DNA of 64,000 nt from WJLY01 sp964562405. GTDB taxonomy: Bacteria > Joyebacterota > Joyebacteria > Joyebacterales > Joyebacteraceae. Below the pieces are notes generated by a model. That model made no database searches. It saw nothing but the letters and a program-made list of their open reading frames with translations, and was not told the origin of the DNA. Numbering within the stretch: position 1 is the first letter of the stretch; the number at the start of each line of letters is the position of its first letter. Shown one piece after another: positions 16,804 through 26,049 of this stretch. The position numbers were made by a program, and so were the translations under genes. The stretch spans positions 25,865 through 89,864 of the forward strand of contig CAZLTC010000002.1 in the NCBI GenBank assembly GCA_964562405.1, in the 5' to 3' direction.

Positions 16804-17898
16804 ATGACGACCGCGATAATGAAGCTTCTGGAGGAGATGGTGAAGCGCAGGGCATCAGACCTGCACCTTACACCGGGCGTGCCGCCGCAGTTCCGCGTTG
16901 ACGGTGTGCTCGTGCCGGCCGACCAGGCGCCGCTGAATCCTGAGCAGTGCCGTGAGCTATGTCACGCGATGCTCGACGAGAAGCGCATAGCCAGGCTCGA
17001 AGCGGAGAAGGGGATCGACACTTCCCTCTCCGTGGAGGGGCTCGGTCGTTTCAGGCTCAACATCTATCACCAGCGCGGCACGGTCGCCGGAGCGGTGCGG
17101 CACCTCCCTTGGGAGATACCAGCTCTGGATAGCCTCGGCGTTCCACCGGTGATGAAGGAGTTCTGTGAGAAGCTCTCCGGTCTCATTCTCGTCAGCGGCC
17201 CGACCGGGTCGGGGAAGTCGACCACGATGGCATCGATGATCTCGTATATCAACGACAGGCAGAACGTGCATGTCGTGTCCATCGAGGACCCGATCGAATA
17301 CCTGCACAGGCATAAGTTCTCCATCGTGAATCAGAGAGAGGTCGGGCGCGATACGCCGACCTTCGCCGACGCCGTCAGGCAGGTCCTGAGGCAGGACCCG
17401 GACGTGATCTGCATCGGTGAGATCCGCGACCTGGAGACCGTCAGGACGGCTCTGACCCTGGCCGAGACCGGCCATCTTGTGCTCACCACAGTGCATACGA
17501 GTGAGGCTCCTCAGGCCATCAGCCGAATCCTCGACATATTCCCGCCGCATGAGCAGCAGGGCGTCAGGACCCAGATCTCGCTCTCCCTGGATGCCGTGCT
17601 CGTGCAGCAGCTGCTTCCCGATGCGTCGGGAACGGGACGTGTGCTCGGGACGGAGCTCATGGTTGCGACCTCCGGAATCAGGAACCTCATCCGCGAGAAC
17701 AACCTGCAGCAGCTCCGGTCCGCCATAGAGACCGGTGCCAGGGACGGCATGCACACGATGAACTCTTCGCTCATGAGACTGGTGGGCGAGGGTCGGATAA
17801 CGACGGAGACAGCGCTCGCGTGCTCGAACGACGTGAAGGGCATCCTGCGCGATCTCGGTAGGACAGCTCAGGGAACGTCGAAGCGCGCGGCTCACTAG
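16804..17898 (+). CDS. pilT: Type IV pilus retraction ATPase
   Basis: A 364-residue hexameric ATPase that disassembles the pilus. The N-terminal PAS-like domain starts with the signature RRASDLHLTPG. Walker A GPTGSGKST lies at 132-140, the Asp box is SIEDPIEYLH, Walker B RQDPDVICIGEIRD, and the His box TVHTSEA. The conserved GIRNLIRE of the PilT-specific C-terminal region distinguishes it from PilB. Length is normal. It sits 30 bases after pilB. Confidence 0.93.
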   Translation: MTTAIMKLLEEMVKRRASDLHLTPGVPPQFRVDGVLVPADQAPLNPEQCRELCHAMLDEKRIARLEAEKGIDTSLSVEGLGRFRLNIYHQRGTVAGAVRHLPWEIPALDSLGVPPVMKEFCEKLSGLILVSGPTGSGKSTTMASMISYINDRQNVHVVSIEDPIEYLHRHKFSIVNQREVGRDTPTFADAVRQVLRQDPDVICIGEIRDLETVRTALTLAETGHLVLTTVHTSEAPQAISRILDIFPPHEQQGVRTQISLSLDAVLVQQLLPDASGTGRVLGTELMVATSGIRNLIRENNLQQLRSAIETGARDGMHTMNSSLMRLVGEGRITTETALACSNDVKGILRDLGRTAQGTSKRAAH

Positions 17899-17925
17899 TC
17901 GCGCTCACAGCGTGAGGAAGAACGG

Positions 17926-19131
17926 ATGACTGACTTCGCGTATACGGCAAAGGCGGGTAACGGCAGAACGGTCAAGGGCATCCGCGCGGCCGAGAGCGAG
18001 ATGGGACTCGTCTCTCTGCTTCGCAAGGAGAACCTGACCGTCATCGCCGTGGCGCCGGCGTCGGCCGTTTCGAAGCGCCCTAAGCCGAAGAGCGGCAAGG
18101 TCAAGATCAAAGACCTCGCCATCCTCTGCCGGCAGCTCTCGGCCATGCTCGACGCCGGCCTGCCGGTGCTCCAGTCCCTCGAGGCAATATCGGACCAGAT
18201 TGATAGTCCGGTGCTTGCTGAGGTACTCGCTCAGACGGCCACCAACATCGAAGCCGGGGCGACTCTGTCGCAGTCGCTCGAGAGGCACGACAGGGTGTTC
18301 TCGATACTGTTCATCGCGATGGTGCGCGCCGGCGAGGAGGCGGGAGCGCTGCCGAGCGTGCTGTCACGTCTGGGCGACTATCTCGAGGCCAGGGACGCGC
18401 TCACCAGGAAGATACGCTCCGCGTCGACCTATCCGGCCTTCATCGCTGGGTTCTTCGTGGTCGCGGTCGCGGGCATCATGCTCTTTCTCATTCCTCAGTT
18501 CGAGGGCATCTTCGCCGACTTCGACCTTCAGCTTCCCACGCTGACGAAGGTTCTGATCGTGATGTCGCGGTTCATCGGGCACAACCTGGTCTGGGAGCTT
18601 CTCGCTATGGGCGGCGCCTCGTACGCCTTCTGGCGCTGGAAGTCGACCCCGGGCGGCAAGCGCAAGCTCGACACCCTCATTCTCAAATCTCCGGTATTCG
18701 GGAAACTGGTGCTCAAGGCGTCCGTGGCGCGGTTCAGCAAGACGCTGGGCACGCTCATGGACAACGGCGTGTCGGTCGTGGCGGCGCTCGAGATAGTCGG
18801 CAAGACATCGGGCAACACGATCGTCAAGGAAGCGATCGATGTGGTCGGTGATGGAGTGGTCAACGGGTCGACGATCTCCGACAAGCTGGCGGAGTCGTCG
18901 ATCTTCCCGAAGATGGTGGTGAGCATGGTCTCGGCTGGTGAGGGGGCGGGCAATCTGCCCGAGATGTTGGATAAAGTGTCTGACTTCTATACCAAGGAGG
19001 TTGACGCGGCAGTAGACGCCCTCACCTCGATGATCGAGCCGGCCCTGATAGTGGGACTGGGCGCGATCGTCACCGTGGTCGTGCTTGCGATCTACCTGCC
19101 CATCTTCCAGATGGCGACAGGGATCGATTGA
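17926..19131 (+). CDS. pilC: Type IV pilus inner-membrane platform protein
   Basis: A 401-residue member of the GspF/PilC family. The N-terminal cytoplasmic part begins with DFAYTAKAGNGRTVKG, and two copies of the T2SSF domain follow (about 65-190 and 270-395). Each has the pattern LCRQLSAMLDAGLPVLQSL or FSKTLGTLMDNGVSVVAAL, and they are separated and followed by hydrophobic membrane segments (about 170-195, 215-235 and 365-395). PilC connects the ATPases to the growing pilin helix. It starts 27 bases after pilT. Confidence 0.93.
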   Translation: MTDFAYTAKAGNGRTVKGIRAAESEMGLVSLLRKENLTVIAVAPASAVSKRPKPKSGKVKIKDLAILCRQLSAMLDAGLPVLQSLEAISDQIDSPVLAEVLAQTATNIEAGATLSQSLERHDRVFSILFIAMVRAGEEAGALPSVLSRLGDYLEARDALTRKIRSASTYPAFIAGFFVVAVAGIMLFLIPQFEGIFADFDLQLPTLTKVLIVMSRFIGHNLVWELLAMGGASYAFWRWKSTPGGKRKLDTLILKSPVFGKLVLKASVARFSKTLGTLMDNGVSVVAALEIVGKTSGNTIVKEAIDVVGDGVVNGSTISDKLAESSIFPKMVVSMVSAGEGAGNLPEMLDKVSDFYTKEVDAAVDALTSMIEPALIVGLGAIVTVVVLAIYLPIFQMATGID

Positions 19132-19181
19132 TCAGTAGTTCACCAAGGGCTTCAAAGACAGCGCGAGAGGAGGTGAATACT

Positions 19182-19613
19182 ATGCTGCGCAGAAACCAGA
19201 GGGGTTTCACCCTCGTAGAGCTGATGATCGTTGTCATCATCGTTGGCATTCTGGCTGCTGTGGCCATCCCGATGTACCAGGGCGCAACTGAGCGCGCCAA
19301 GGCATCGGAGGCGGTGGCTGCGCTCGGCACGATCCGTGGCGCGTTGCGCGTCTACTATGCTGAGCACGGAACGTACGTGAACGGAAGTTTCACGGACGGC
19401 GCCCAGGTCACCAATGGCGGCGTCCTGGATGTGAGTGACACCGATCTGTTGGGCCGCTACTTCAGCACCACTTGCTACACGTTCAGAGGTGATGCTGCTG
19501 CTAACGCCTTCACCGTCGAGTGTGACGGGTCGGCAAGCACGGCGCCAAATGCTGGTGAGGTCTCGTCGATCGTCCGCACGATCAACCAGGCGGGCGACAT
19601 CGGCTCCTCCTAG
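19182..19613 (+). CDS. pilA: Type IV pilin, first copy
   Basis: A 143-residue prepilin. The ATG at 19182 is chosen for its very strong ribosome-binding site (GAGAGGAGGTGAA) and because it gives a normal short leader, MLRRNQRG, cleaved before FTLVELMI by the prepilin peptidase. Glu5 of the mature protein is present, and the hydrophobic alpha-1 helix runs to about residue 35. The globular domain has two cysteines (TTCYTF and VECDG) that could form the C-terminal disulfide loop usual in pilins. The strong ribosome-binding site fits a major structural subunit. A closely related copy follows. Confidence 0.92.
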   Translation: MLRRNQRGFTLVELMIVVIIVGILAAVAIPMYQGATERAKASEAVAALGTIRGALRVYYAEHGTYVNGSFTDGAQVTNGGVLDVSDTDLLGRYFSTTCYTFRGDAAANAFTVECDGSASTAPNAGEVSSIVRTINQAGDIGSS

Positions 19614-19635
19614 CACCTAAGTTGACATCATGCCT

Positions 19636-19660
19636 GGGGGCGGCGCGAGGCGTCGCCCCC
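19636..19660 (+). terminator. GC hairpin after first pilin gene
   Basis: GGGGGCG near 19636 pairs with CGCCCCC ending at 19660, around an inner GCGC/GGCG stem. With no T-tract it may act as an attenuator or mRNA 3'-end stabiliser, raising pilin transcript level relative to downstream genes. Confidence 0.5.
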
Positions 19661-19799
19661 GGGAACCAGGGCGGGGGAGGTACCGGGAACGAAGACTGCT
19701 AAAGGTCATGCCATGGCTCCTCGGCAGGAGGGCTCGACCCTCCGAAGAAGGAGTCCCCGAAGCCGGGTGCTGCATCAGGGGGTCAGGGAGGTAGAGACG

Positions 19800-20240
19800 A
19801 TGTTCTCGAGTTTCGACGGCGACAGGGGATTCACACTCATAGAGCTTATGATCGTCGTCATCGTCGTCGGCATTCTGGCCGCCGTGGCCATTCCGATGTA
19901 CCAGGTCATACCGGAGCGGTCCAGGGCGACGGAGGCCGTGGCCGGGTTGGATGCCATACGGTCATCTCTCCGCGTGTACTACGGTGAGCATGGGTCCTAC
20001 TCGAACGCGAGCTTCGTGGACGGAGAGCGAGTTACCGTGGGCGGCATCCTGGGAGTGAAGGATGTCGATCTGAGCGGACGGTACTTCAGCTCGGAGAGCT
20101 ACACGTTCCTCGGCGACGCTTCGGCCAACTCCTTTGTGATCGAGTGCGACGGCGCGGCCAGCACGGCGCCCAAGGCGGCCGATGCTTCCAACATCGTGGT
20201 GACGATCGACCAGGCGGGTGAGATCGATACTTCATGGTAA
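19800..20240 (+). CDS. pilA: Type IV pilin, second copy
   Basis: A 146-residue prepilin and tandem paralogue of the previous gene, with the same organisation: leader MFSSFDGDRG, then FTLIELMIVVIVVG with Glu5. The globular part is collinear (RYFSSESYTFLGDASANSF against RYFSTTCYTFRGDAAANAF). The first of the two cysteines in copy one is replaced by Ser here, leaving a single Cys, so the usual pilin disulfide cannot form. GGGAGGTAGAGACG precedes the ATG at 19800. It may be an alternative or minor subunit. Confidence 0.9.
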   Translation: MFSSFDGDRGFTLIELMIVVIVVGILAAVAIPMYQVIPERSRATEAVAGLDAIRSSLRVYYGEHGSYSNASFVDGERVTVGGILGVKDVDLSGRYFSSESYTFLGDASANSFVIECDGAASTAPKAADASNIVVTIDQAGEIDTSW

Positions 20241-20358
20241 GCGGTATTCGTAGCGCTTGGGCGCGCAACGGGAGACGTAGCGAGCACTGCTAAGCGTGCG
20301 AGCGGACCGGCGATCTGGCTGGGATTGGATGCGCCGGCCCTGCTGGGGGAGTTCCTGC

Positions 20359-21390
20359 GTGATCACTTCTGAGAGCAAGAAGCTCATCGGCCTCGACCTG
20401 GGCACGAGCTCGGTGAAGCTCGTCGAGTTGTCCTACTCGGCGGGAAGCTACGAACTCGAGAGGCTGGCCCTCGTCCCGATGGGTCAGGGTGAGCAGCAGA
20501 CCACCGCTGCCCGCGCTCTCTCGATGATCCTCGAGTCCGAGACCGTTCAGAACAGGCGCGTGGCCACGTCCGTCAGCGGACCCCACGTGGCCGTCCGCGT
20601 TCTGAGGTTCCCCCAGCTGTCCAAGGGCGAGATCGAGGGTGCCGTGTGGTACGAAGGCAGCCAGGTCATCGCCTTCGACATCAAGGACGCCTACGTCGAC
20701 TACTCCGTGCTGTCCACCGAGGAAGCGAAGAACGAGGGCGACACGGGGCGCACAGACGTGCTCTTCGTGGCGGCCAACAAGCCGGAGGTCGACTGGAGGA
20801 CGGGCGTACTGACAAAGTCGGGTCTCGAACCGAGGTTCGTCGGTGTCGACATGCTCGTGCTGCTCGACGCGGCTCTCATGGAGCCGGACGTACCGCAGAC
20901 TGTCGCCGTGCTGCACGTCGGCGCCTCCAGCACAGGCATAGGAGTCACCCAGGGCGGAGCCACGCCCTTCGCCAGAGACCTCGAAGTAGGCGGCAACGCG
21001 TTCACTCACGTCATATCCGAGGCGCTCAACGTGCCGATGTCCGAGGCCGAGACGATCAAGGTTACGCGGGTTGGGTGGACGCCCGAGGTCGAGATGGCCG
21101 TCGAGGATGTCATTCGCAAACTCGTAGGCGAGATACACCGGTCGATGATGTACTACCAGACCAGAAGCCATGGTGCGAGGGTCGAGAAGATCCTCCTCTG
21201 TGGAGGAAGCTCACGCCTCTGCGGTCTCAAGGAGGCTACAGAAGAGACGCTGGGGATCCCGGTCGTCTCTTGGAGCCCGATGGGCAGGGTGCGCGTCGAT
21301 GGCGGGCGCTTCGATCTGCCTTCTGTCGAGCAGCTGTCGCCGTTCGTTGCCCTGGCGACGGCCCTGGCGATGAGGACGGAGGTCGCCTAG
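20359..21390 (+). CDS. pilM: Type IV pilus assembly ATP-binding protein PilM
   Basis: A 343-residue actin-like protein. The GTG at 20359 is preferred over an upstream in-frame codon because GGGGGAG lies seven bases before it and the product then begins with the family's opening, IGLDLGTSSVKLVEL, the phosphate-1 motif of the actin/FtsA fold. Later elements are LHVGASSTGIGV and the adenosine-binding LLCGGSSRLCGL. PilM forms a cytoplasmic ring that binds the N-terminal tail of PilN, which is encoded next with only two bases between. Confidence 0.9.
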   Translation: MITSESKKLIGLDLGTSSVKLVELSYSAGSYELERLALVPMGQGEQQTTAARALSMILESETVQNRRVATSVSGPHVAVRVLRFPQLSKGEIEGAVWYEGSQVIAFDIKDAYVDYSVLSTEEAKNEGDTGRTDVLFVAANKPEVDWRTGVLTKSGLEPRFVGVDMLVLLDAALMEPDVPQTVAVLHVGASSTGIGVTQGGATPFARDLEVGGNAFTHVISEALNVPMSEAETIKVTRVGWTPEVEMAVEDVIRKLVGEIHRSMMYYQTRSHGARVEKILLCGGSSRLCGLKEATEETLGIPVVSWSPMGRVRVDGGRFDLPSVEQLSPFVALATALAMRTEVA

Positions 21391-21392
21391 GC

Positions 21393-22010
21393 GTGTACGA
21401 CATCAACCTCATACGCAGAACGATAGTCCCGGAGATACACAAGCGAGTGTTCTTCTCCGTCATGTCGTTCACAGTGCTGGCGTTTCTGCTCACCGGTCTG
21501 GCGGTGTTCTTCTTCTCGATGGGGAACCTGCGTGTCATCGACGTCTACGCCAACGAGCTGCACCACCTCGAGGAGGACCTTTCACTGCTCTATCCGGGCA
21601 CGCCGACTCACGAGGAACTCTCCATCGTCTTCGCGAGGATCCAGCCGGATCTCAAGGAGATGGCGGCCGGCCTGGGGACGCGCGTCGAGATGACGTCGCT
21701 CTGGGAGAGCATAGCCGAGGCGGTTCCGGACAGCGTGTGGCTCACCCGAGTGTCCGTGAGTGCGCCAACGCAGGCGAGCAAGGGCAGCAACGGATCCAAG
21801 AAGCACGACGGCGGCCTGGTCATCGAGGGCAGGGCGGTCACCGGAGAGGGACAGCGGGGGAGCGCTCTGATACGCGTGTTCGCGAAGGCGATTCAGGCCG
21901 ACCCCACGCTCGGCAGGTACGTGTCCGATACGAAGTTCGTGGAGACGGGCATCAACGAGGTGGGTGGCGCGTTGATCATCGGGTTCGAGATCACGTGCGC
22001 GCTACGGTAG
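21393..22010 (+). CDS. pilN: Type IV pilus alignment protein PilN
   Basis: A 205-residue bitopic membrane protein. The GTG at 21393 follows the pilM stop by two bases, with GGAGG nine bases upstream. It opens VYDINLIRRTIVPE, the conserved INL motif that docks into PilM, and has one transmembrane helix at about residues 26-50. The periplasmic part has a coiled coil and a ferredoxin-like domain with a Ser/Gly/Lys-rich loop (about 125-138). It forms heterodimers with PilO. Confidence 0.85.
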   Translation: MYDINLIRRTIVPEIHKRVFFSVMSFTVLAFLLTGLAVFFFSMGNLRVIDVYANELHHLEEDLSLLYPGTPTHEELSIVFARIQPDLKEMAAGLGTRVEMTSLWESIAEAVPDSVWLTRVSVSAPTQASKGSNGSKKHDGGLVIEGRAVTGEGQRGSALIRVFAKAIQADPTLGRYVSDTKFVETGINEVGGALIIGFEITCALR

Positions 22011-22048
22011 AGAACCGCCTCGACCGATAGGCTCTGGAAGGGCTGAGA

Positions 22049-22693
22049 ATGGGTCTTCAGCATGCCATACACGATGTCCGCGAGGAATCCGGGACCGAGG
22101 CTGGTTCGAGCCGCATCCCGGGTCTTGCCGGGTTGGCCAGGAAGGCCGGCCGGTTGGTGGTCGCCATCCCGAGACTCATCAAGGGGCCGCGGACCGGGAG
22201 GATGCCCATCTGGCGCGTGCTCGCCATGTGCGTCCTCGTATACATCGCCGCTCTGAATCTGGCGAACTTCCTGGTGGTGCGTCCGGTGCGTTCCAAGCTT
22301 GACGGACTCGTGGAGCAGAAGGCGGTCATCGAAGACTTCCTGCTGCTCCGCCAGTCCGGACAAGCCGTGGCGGGCGTCAGGGACGCGCTCATGCGCGGTG
22401 ACGAGCGTGTCACTGTCCTTGGCGACGTGCGCCAGATGGCGGCCGACGCGGGGTTGCGAATCGTTGGTGAGCCGGTGTTGCTCGCCCCGCATGACGCTTC
22501 AAAGAAGATGACCGAGTACCCGATCGAGATCACGCTCAGGGGCTCGTACCACGAGGTTGGTGGATTCCTCAGGATGGTGGAGAGCTCACATAGAATTCTT
22601 TCCGTTCAGAAAGTGGAGTTGGACGCCAGCGAATCATCGGCCTCGAGCGCCGAGGCAGTGGTAACTCTGGCGGCGCTCGCCTGGGAGGAATAG
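22049..22693 (+). CDS. pilO: Type IV pilus alignment protein PilO-like
   Basis: A 214-residue protein with a cytoplasmic N-terminal segment (1-50), a single membrane helix (about 52-75) and a periplasmic part with a heptad region and an alpha/beta domain (YPIEITLRGSYHEVGGFLRMVE), which matches PilO/GspM-type domains. The N-terminal cytoplasmic tail is longer than usual. Gene order pilM-N-O-P-Q supports the call more than sequence alone does. Confidence 0.8.
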   Translation: MGLQHAIHDVREESGTEAGSSRIPGLAGLARKAGRLVVAIPRLIKGPRTGRMPIWRVLAMCVLVYIAALNLANFLVVRPVRSKLDGLVEQKAVIEDFLLLRQSGQAVAGVRDALMRGDERVTVLGDVRQMAADAGLRIVGEPVLLAPHDASKKMTEYPIEITLRGSYHEVGGFLRMVESSHRILSVQKVELDASESSASSAEAVVTLAALAWEE

Positions 22694-22698
22694 GGGTC

Positions 22699-23226
22699 AT
22701 GGCCAGTCTGCTCGCGGGAGCCGCGTCACTCGGCGAGAACAAGAAGAAGCTGGGCATGGTGGCCGGCTTGATGGTCGTCTTGCTCGTCGTGCTCGTCGTG
22801 CGGTTCGCCATGCCGGGCGGCGTGTCGACCGATTCGGCCGGCGCACATGGCGGTTTCGGTCGAGGGCGTGCTAGTCTGCTGGACTCGCAGCCGGCGTATC
22901 TCGAGACGATCGCCCGCATCGCCAGACTGCAGTCAGAGAAGACGTACGACGCCGGAGACATGCGCGATCCCATGCAGCCACTCATCAGAGAAAGGAATGC
23001 CCCGCCTGCAGAGCCGCGCGGCACCGAGGATGTACCGCTCTCTACAGAGCTTCCCATGATGTCTCTGCACGGAGTGATCTGGGATCCCGAGAACCCGATC
23101 GCCATCATCGACGGGCTCGATCTGAGAGTCGGCGACACCATCAAGGGGGCTCGCATCGTTGAGATCGGATTCGACCAGGTTGTGCTCACGTACAGGTCGA
23201 GACGGCACGTCTTGACCGTCGAATAA
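22699..23226 (+). CDS. pilP: Pilotin-linked periplasmic protein PilP-like
   Basis: A 175-residue protein with one N-terminal membrane helix (about 18-38) and no lipobox, unlike classical lipoprotein PilP. The C-terminal half has the PilP/GspC homology-region features: RDPMQPLI, then LHGVIWDPENPIAIIDG, VGDTIKGARIVEI and VVLTYRSRRHVLTVE. This beta-domain links the PilN/PilO complex to the secretin PilQ. It lies five bases after pilO and 11 before pilQ. Confidence 0.82.
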   Translation: MASLLAGAASLGENKKKLGMVAGLMVVLLVVLVVRFAMPGGVSTDSAGAHGGFGRGRASLLDSQPAYLETIARIARLQSEKTYDAGDMRDPMQPLIRERNAPPAEPRGTEDVPLSTELPMMSLHGVIWDPENPIAIIDGLDLRVGDTIKGARIVEIGFDQVVLTYRSRRHVLTVE

Positions 23227-23237
23227 GGAGGAGGAGC

Positions 23238-24599
23238 ATGTTCGTCGCTTGCAGAAGGTTCCCTATCTACCTCGCGATCACGACGGTCCTGCTGGCGGCC
23301 ATGATGCTACTGGCGCTGCCGCAGACGTCCTGGTCCCAGGATACGGGGCAAGACGCTTCCCAGGTTCGGAGTCAGCGCATCACGCTGAACCTCCAGAACG
23401 TCACGCTGGGCAGCGTGCTGAAGATCATGACCCAGAAGTCCGGAATCAACTTCCTGATCGGGTCTCAGCTGGTCGGCAAGGAGATCAACGTCTACCTCGA
23501 GAACGTCCTGGTCGAGGACGCCCTGGCCGCCATCATGAGGGCTAACGGACTGTGGTACACGCGCCAGAAGGGCACTAATATCTACGTCATCACGGACGCC
23601 CCCGAAGGGCCTCCTGTGACGACGATCACTGAGGTGATGCGACTCAGCTACGCAGCCGCGCCGGAACTCGAGGAGACCGTCAAGGCCGTTCTCACCGACG
23701 CGGGCAGCATCGTCGTGGAGGAGCGCACTAACTCGCTCGTGATCTCGGACATCCCGGAGAACATGTCGACGCTCCAGAGCATCATCAGAGATCTCGACGT
23801 ACAGACCGGCCAGGTTCTCATCGAGGCCAAGATCGTCGAGTTCACCGAGGAGGCGGCCACCGAGCTGGGCATCTCGTGGGGCTTCAGCGACTACGAATCC
23901 GGTGACGCGAACGGAACGGGCAGCTATACCTACGGCAGCACGTTCAACCAGGGCACGAGCGACGAGGGTGTCTTGTCGCTCACGTTCGGTAAGTTCGATT
24001 CGTTCGTGGAGCTTCAGGACCTGAATGTGAAGCTCGACGCAATGAAGAAGGACGGACTCGCCCAGGTGCTCGCGAAGCCGCACATCCTGACCCTGGACAA
24101 CAAAGAGGCGCTGATCGAGATAACGACCCATCTGGCTCTTGCGAAGAAGGTCACGTACAGAGAGGGTGGTCAGGAGTCGACCGTCGAGCCGATCTTCGGC
24201 GACGTCGGTGTGACGCTCAAGGTCACGCCTCACATCAACAACGACCAGTTCGTGACCATGAACATAGAGCCCATGGTCAGCTCGGCCCAGCGGTCTTCCT
24301 ACTTCCCGGACGAGGCCGTTGACACGAAGCAGCGCAAGGCCAAGACGACCGTAATGGCCAAGAATGGTGAGACGGTGGTGATCGGGGGATTGCTGCGCAA
24401 GGACGTCGTTGAGACGCACTTCAAGGTGCCGATCTTGGGCGACATCCCGCTTCTTGGCGCGCTCTTCCGCAAGAGCATCACGAGCGACACCGACAGCGAG
24501 GTCGTGGTGTTCCTGACGCCTCGTCTCGTTGGTGCCGAGGAACTGAGCCAGCTGAGCAAGCGCATGGAGTCGGACTTCGACGCCAGGCTGCAGGAGTAG
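23238..24599 (+). CDS. pilQ: Type IV pilus secretin
   Basis: A 453-residue outer-membrane secretin through which the pilus leaves the cell. AAGGAGGAGGAGC precedes the ATG. It has a signal peptide (about 1-34), an STN/N0-like domain (about 47-115: ITLNLQNVTLGSVLKIM), one N1-type domain (about 128-195: MRLSYAAAPELEETVKAVL) and the secretin core (about 200-440: VLIEAKIVEFTEE, then GETVVIGGLLRKD and VPILGDIPLLGALFR). It lacks the peptidoglycan-binding AMIN domains found in proteobacterial PilQ, so it is compact. Confidence 0.92.
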   Translation: MFVACRRFPIYLAITTVLLAAMMLLALPQTSWSQDTGQDASQVRSQRITLNLQNVTLGSVLKIMTQKSGINFLIGSQLVGKEINVYLENVLVEDALAAIMRANGLWYTRQKGTNIYVITDAPEGPPVTTITEVMRLSYAAAPELEETVKAVLTDAGSIVVEERTNSLVISDIPENMSTLQSIIRDLDVQTGQVLIEAKIVEFTEEAATELGISWGFSDYESGDANGTGSYTYGSTFNQGTSDEGVLSLTFGKFDSFVELQDLNVKLDAMKKDGLAQVLAKPHILTLDNKEALIEITTHLALAKKVTYREGGQESTVEPIFGDVGVTLKVTPHINNDQFVTMNIEPMVSSAQRSSYFPDEAVDTKQRKAKTTVMAKNGETVVIGGLLRKDVVETHFKVPILGDIPLLGALFRKSITSDTDSEVVVFLTPRLVGAEELSQLSKRMESDFDARLQE

Positions 24600-24605
24600 C
24601 GCCGA

Positions 24606-25364
24606 ATGGCAGTGCTGCTGTTCATCGCCGGTACGATCATCGGCAGCTTTCTCAACGTCATCATATACAGAATGCCACGGGGGCGGTCGATAGTCCGCCC
24701 CCGGTCGGCATGTCCGGAGTGCGGAGCGCCCGTGCGTCCGCGGGACAACATCCCCGTCGTCAGCTTCCTGCTGTTGCGGGGGAGGTGCAGGGACTGCGGG
24801 ACGCGCATACCCCTCAGGTATCCGGCAGTTGAGATCCTCGCGGGTCTGATCCCGGTGCTCATCTTTGCGGTGTACGGTGCGGGAACCGAACTCGCGGTCT
24901 ATTGGCCGGTGTCCTGTGCGCTGCTCGTCATCACCTTCGTCGACCTGGACCTCAAGATCATTCCCGACAAGATCACTCTGCCCGGCCTCGTGGCGGGGCT
25001 CGTCGTGTCGCCGGCCGTCGGTCTCACGACTCTGCCGGAGTCGCTGATCGGAGCCGTCGTCGGTGGAGGAGTTCTCTATCTGATAGGGCTCCTCGGTGCG
25101 ATGGCCTTCCGCAAGGAGAGCATGGGTGGGGGAGACATCAAGCTTGCCGCCATGATGGGCGCCTTCCTCGGGTGGAAGGCGGTGCTCTTGACGCTCTTCA
25201 TCGCTTTCTTCGTTGGGGCCGTGGCAGGAGTTGCCGTGCTCGCCCGACGGGGGAGGAGCGTGGACCACACGATCCCCTTCGGACCCTTCCTCGCACTCGG
25301 CTCCTTCGTATCCATGGTGTGGGCCGAGTCACTGCTCGCCTGGTACCTGAAGCTCCTCAGCTAG
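24606..25364 (+). CDS. pilD: Prepilin peptidase / N-methyltransferase
   Basis: A 252-residue polytopic aspartic protease that cleaves prepilin leaders and methylates the new N-terminus. The N-terminal motif GSFLNVIIYRMPRG is followed by a zinc-type tetracysteine loop (CPEC ... CRDC). The two catalytic aspartates lie in FVDLDLKIIPD and GGGDIKL, and about eight hydrophobic helices are present. It would process both PilA copies and the minor pilins encoded on the opposite strand just downstream. It starts six bases after pilQ and ends the operon. Confidence 0.92.
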   Translation: MAVLLFIAGTIIGSFLNVIIYRMPRGRSIVRPRSACPECGAPVRPRDNIPVVSFLLLRGRCRDCGTRIPLRYPAVEILAGLIPVLIFAVYGAGTELAVYWPVSCALLVITFVDLDLKIIPDKITLPGLVAGLVVSPAVGLTTLPESLIGAVVGGGVLYLIGLLGAMAFRKESMGGGDIKLAAMMGAFLGWKAVLLTLFIAFFVGAVAGVAVLARRGRSVDHTIPFGPFLALGSFVSMVWAESLLAWYLKLLS

Positions 25365-25390
25365 GAACGCACACAGCGAGTCGCTCCTCA

Positions 25391-25417
25391 CCCGGTAACC
25401 CAACTGAGGCTACCGGG
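25391..25417. terminator. Hairpin between pilD and convergent minor-pilin genes
   Basis: CCCGGTA (25391-25397) pairs perfectly with TACCGGG (25411-25417) across a 13-nt loop. There is no long U-tract, but it lies between convergent stops. Confidence 0.45.
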
Positions 25418-25530
25418 CCGGGGTGTTGAGATCACACGGGTGGGTCCCGCTCGCCTTGGCGCGCGGCATCTGATGTTCCCGGGATAGTGATGTTCGTCGG
25501 ACAGAGCGGCGGGCGGTTCGAGTGGAGCGT

Positions 25531-26028
25531 CTAGGCGCCTATCACCGTGGTCACACTAAGGCTGTCGCGCGGGCTGGCGACCGGCCATCTGAGCTTCACT
25601 CTCACGGACTTGAAGCGTACGGAGTCCCCGGGGCTGGGCAGCGCGACCGGCGTGACGTTCCACGTGAGCTCGCCCATGACGTTATCCGTCGCGTCCTGGG
25701 GAGACCCCTCGCTGACTATGATGGTTGCGTTGGACGGATGCGTGCCTGCGGTCAGACAGACGCTGGACACATCGGAGTCGGAGCCGACAGAGCCGTACCC
25801 CGCCCGCATCAGCTGCTCGACCTTGCGTTCTACCAGCGTCAGCGCCATCCGTTTCTCTCCGCGGTGGGACGTCATTACACGGCCGGCCACCATGGAATTG
25901 AAGACCGGGACCACGATGATGCCCAGGACGACGACCGCTATGAGCACTTCGATCAGGCCCGTCCCGCGCTGCGCACGGAGGTCGGGTGTCTTGTCACCCT
26001 CGGTGGCCTTTCTGTATCCAGTCAACAT
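25531..26028 (-). CDS. PilV/GspI-like minor pseudopilin
   Basis: A 165-residue prepilin-like protein. The leader is about 22 residues, ending QRG before TGLIEVLIAVVVLGIIVVPVFN. Position +1 is Thr where most pilins have Phe or Met, and Glu5 is present. The single hydrophobic helix is followed by a small beta-rich domain. GspI/PilV proteins prime pilus assembly at the tip. It is the last of three minus-strand genes, each with such a helix, that converge on the main pilus operon. Confidence 0.75.
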   Translation of the reverse strand: MLTGYRKATEGDKTPDLRAQRGTGLIEVLIAVVVLGIIVVPVFNSMVAGRVMTSHRGEKRMALTLVERKVEQLMRAGYGSVGSDSDVSSVCLTAGTHPSNATIIVSEGSPQDATDNVMGELTWNVTPVALPSPGDSVRFKSVRVKLRWPVASPRDSLSVTTVIGA

Positions 26029-26049
26029 CAGTCACCTCGTGCCTGGTTT

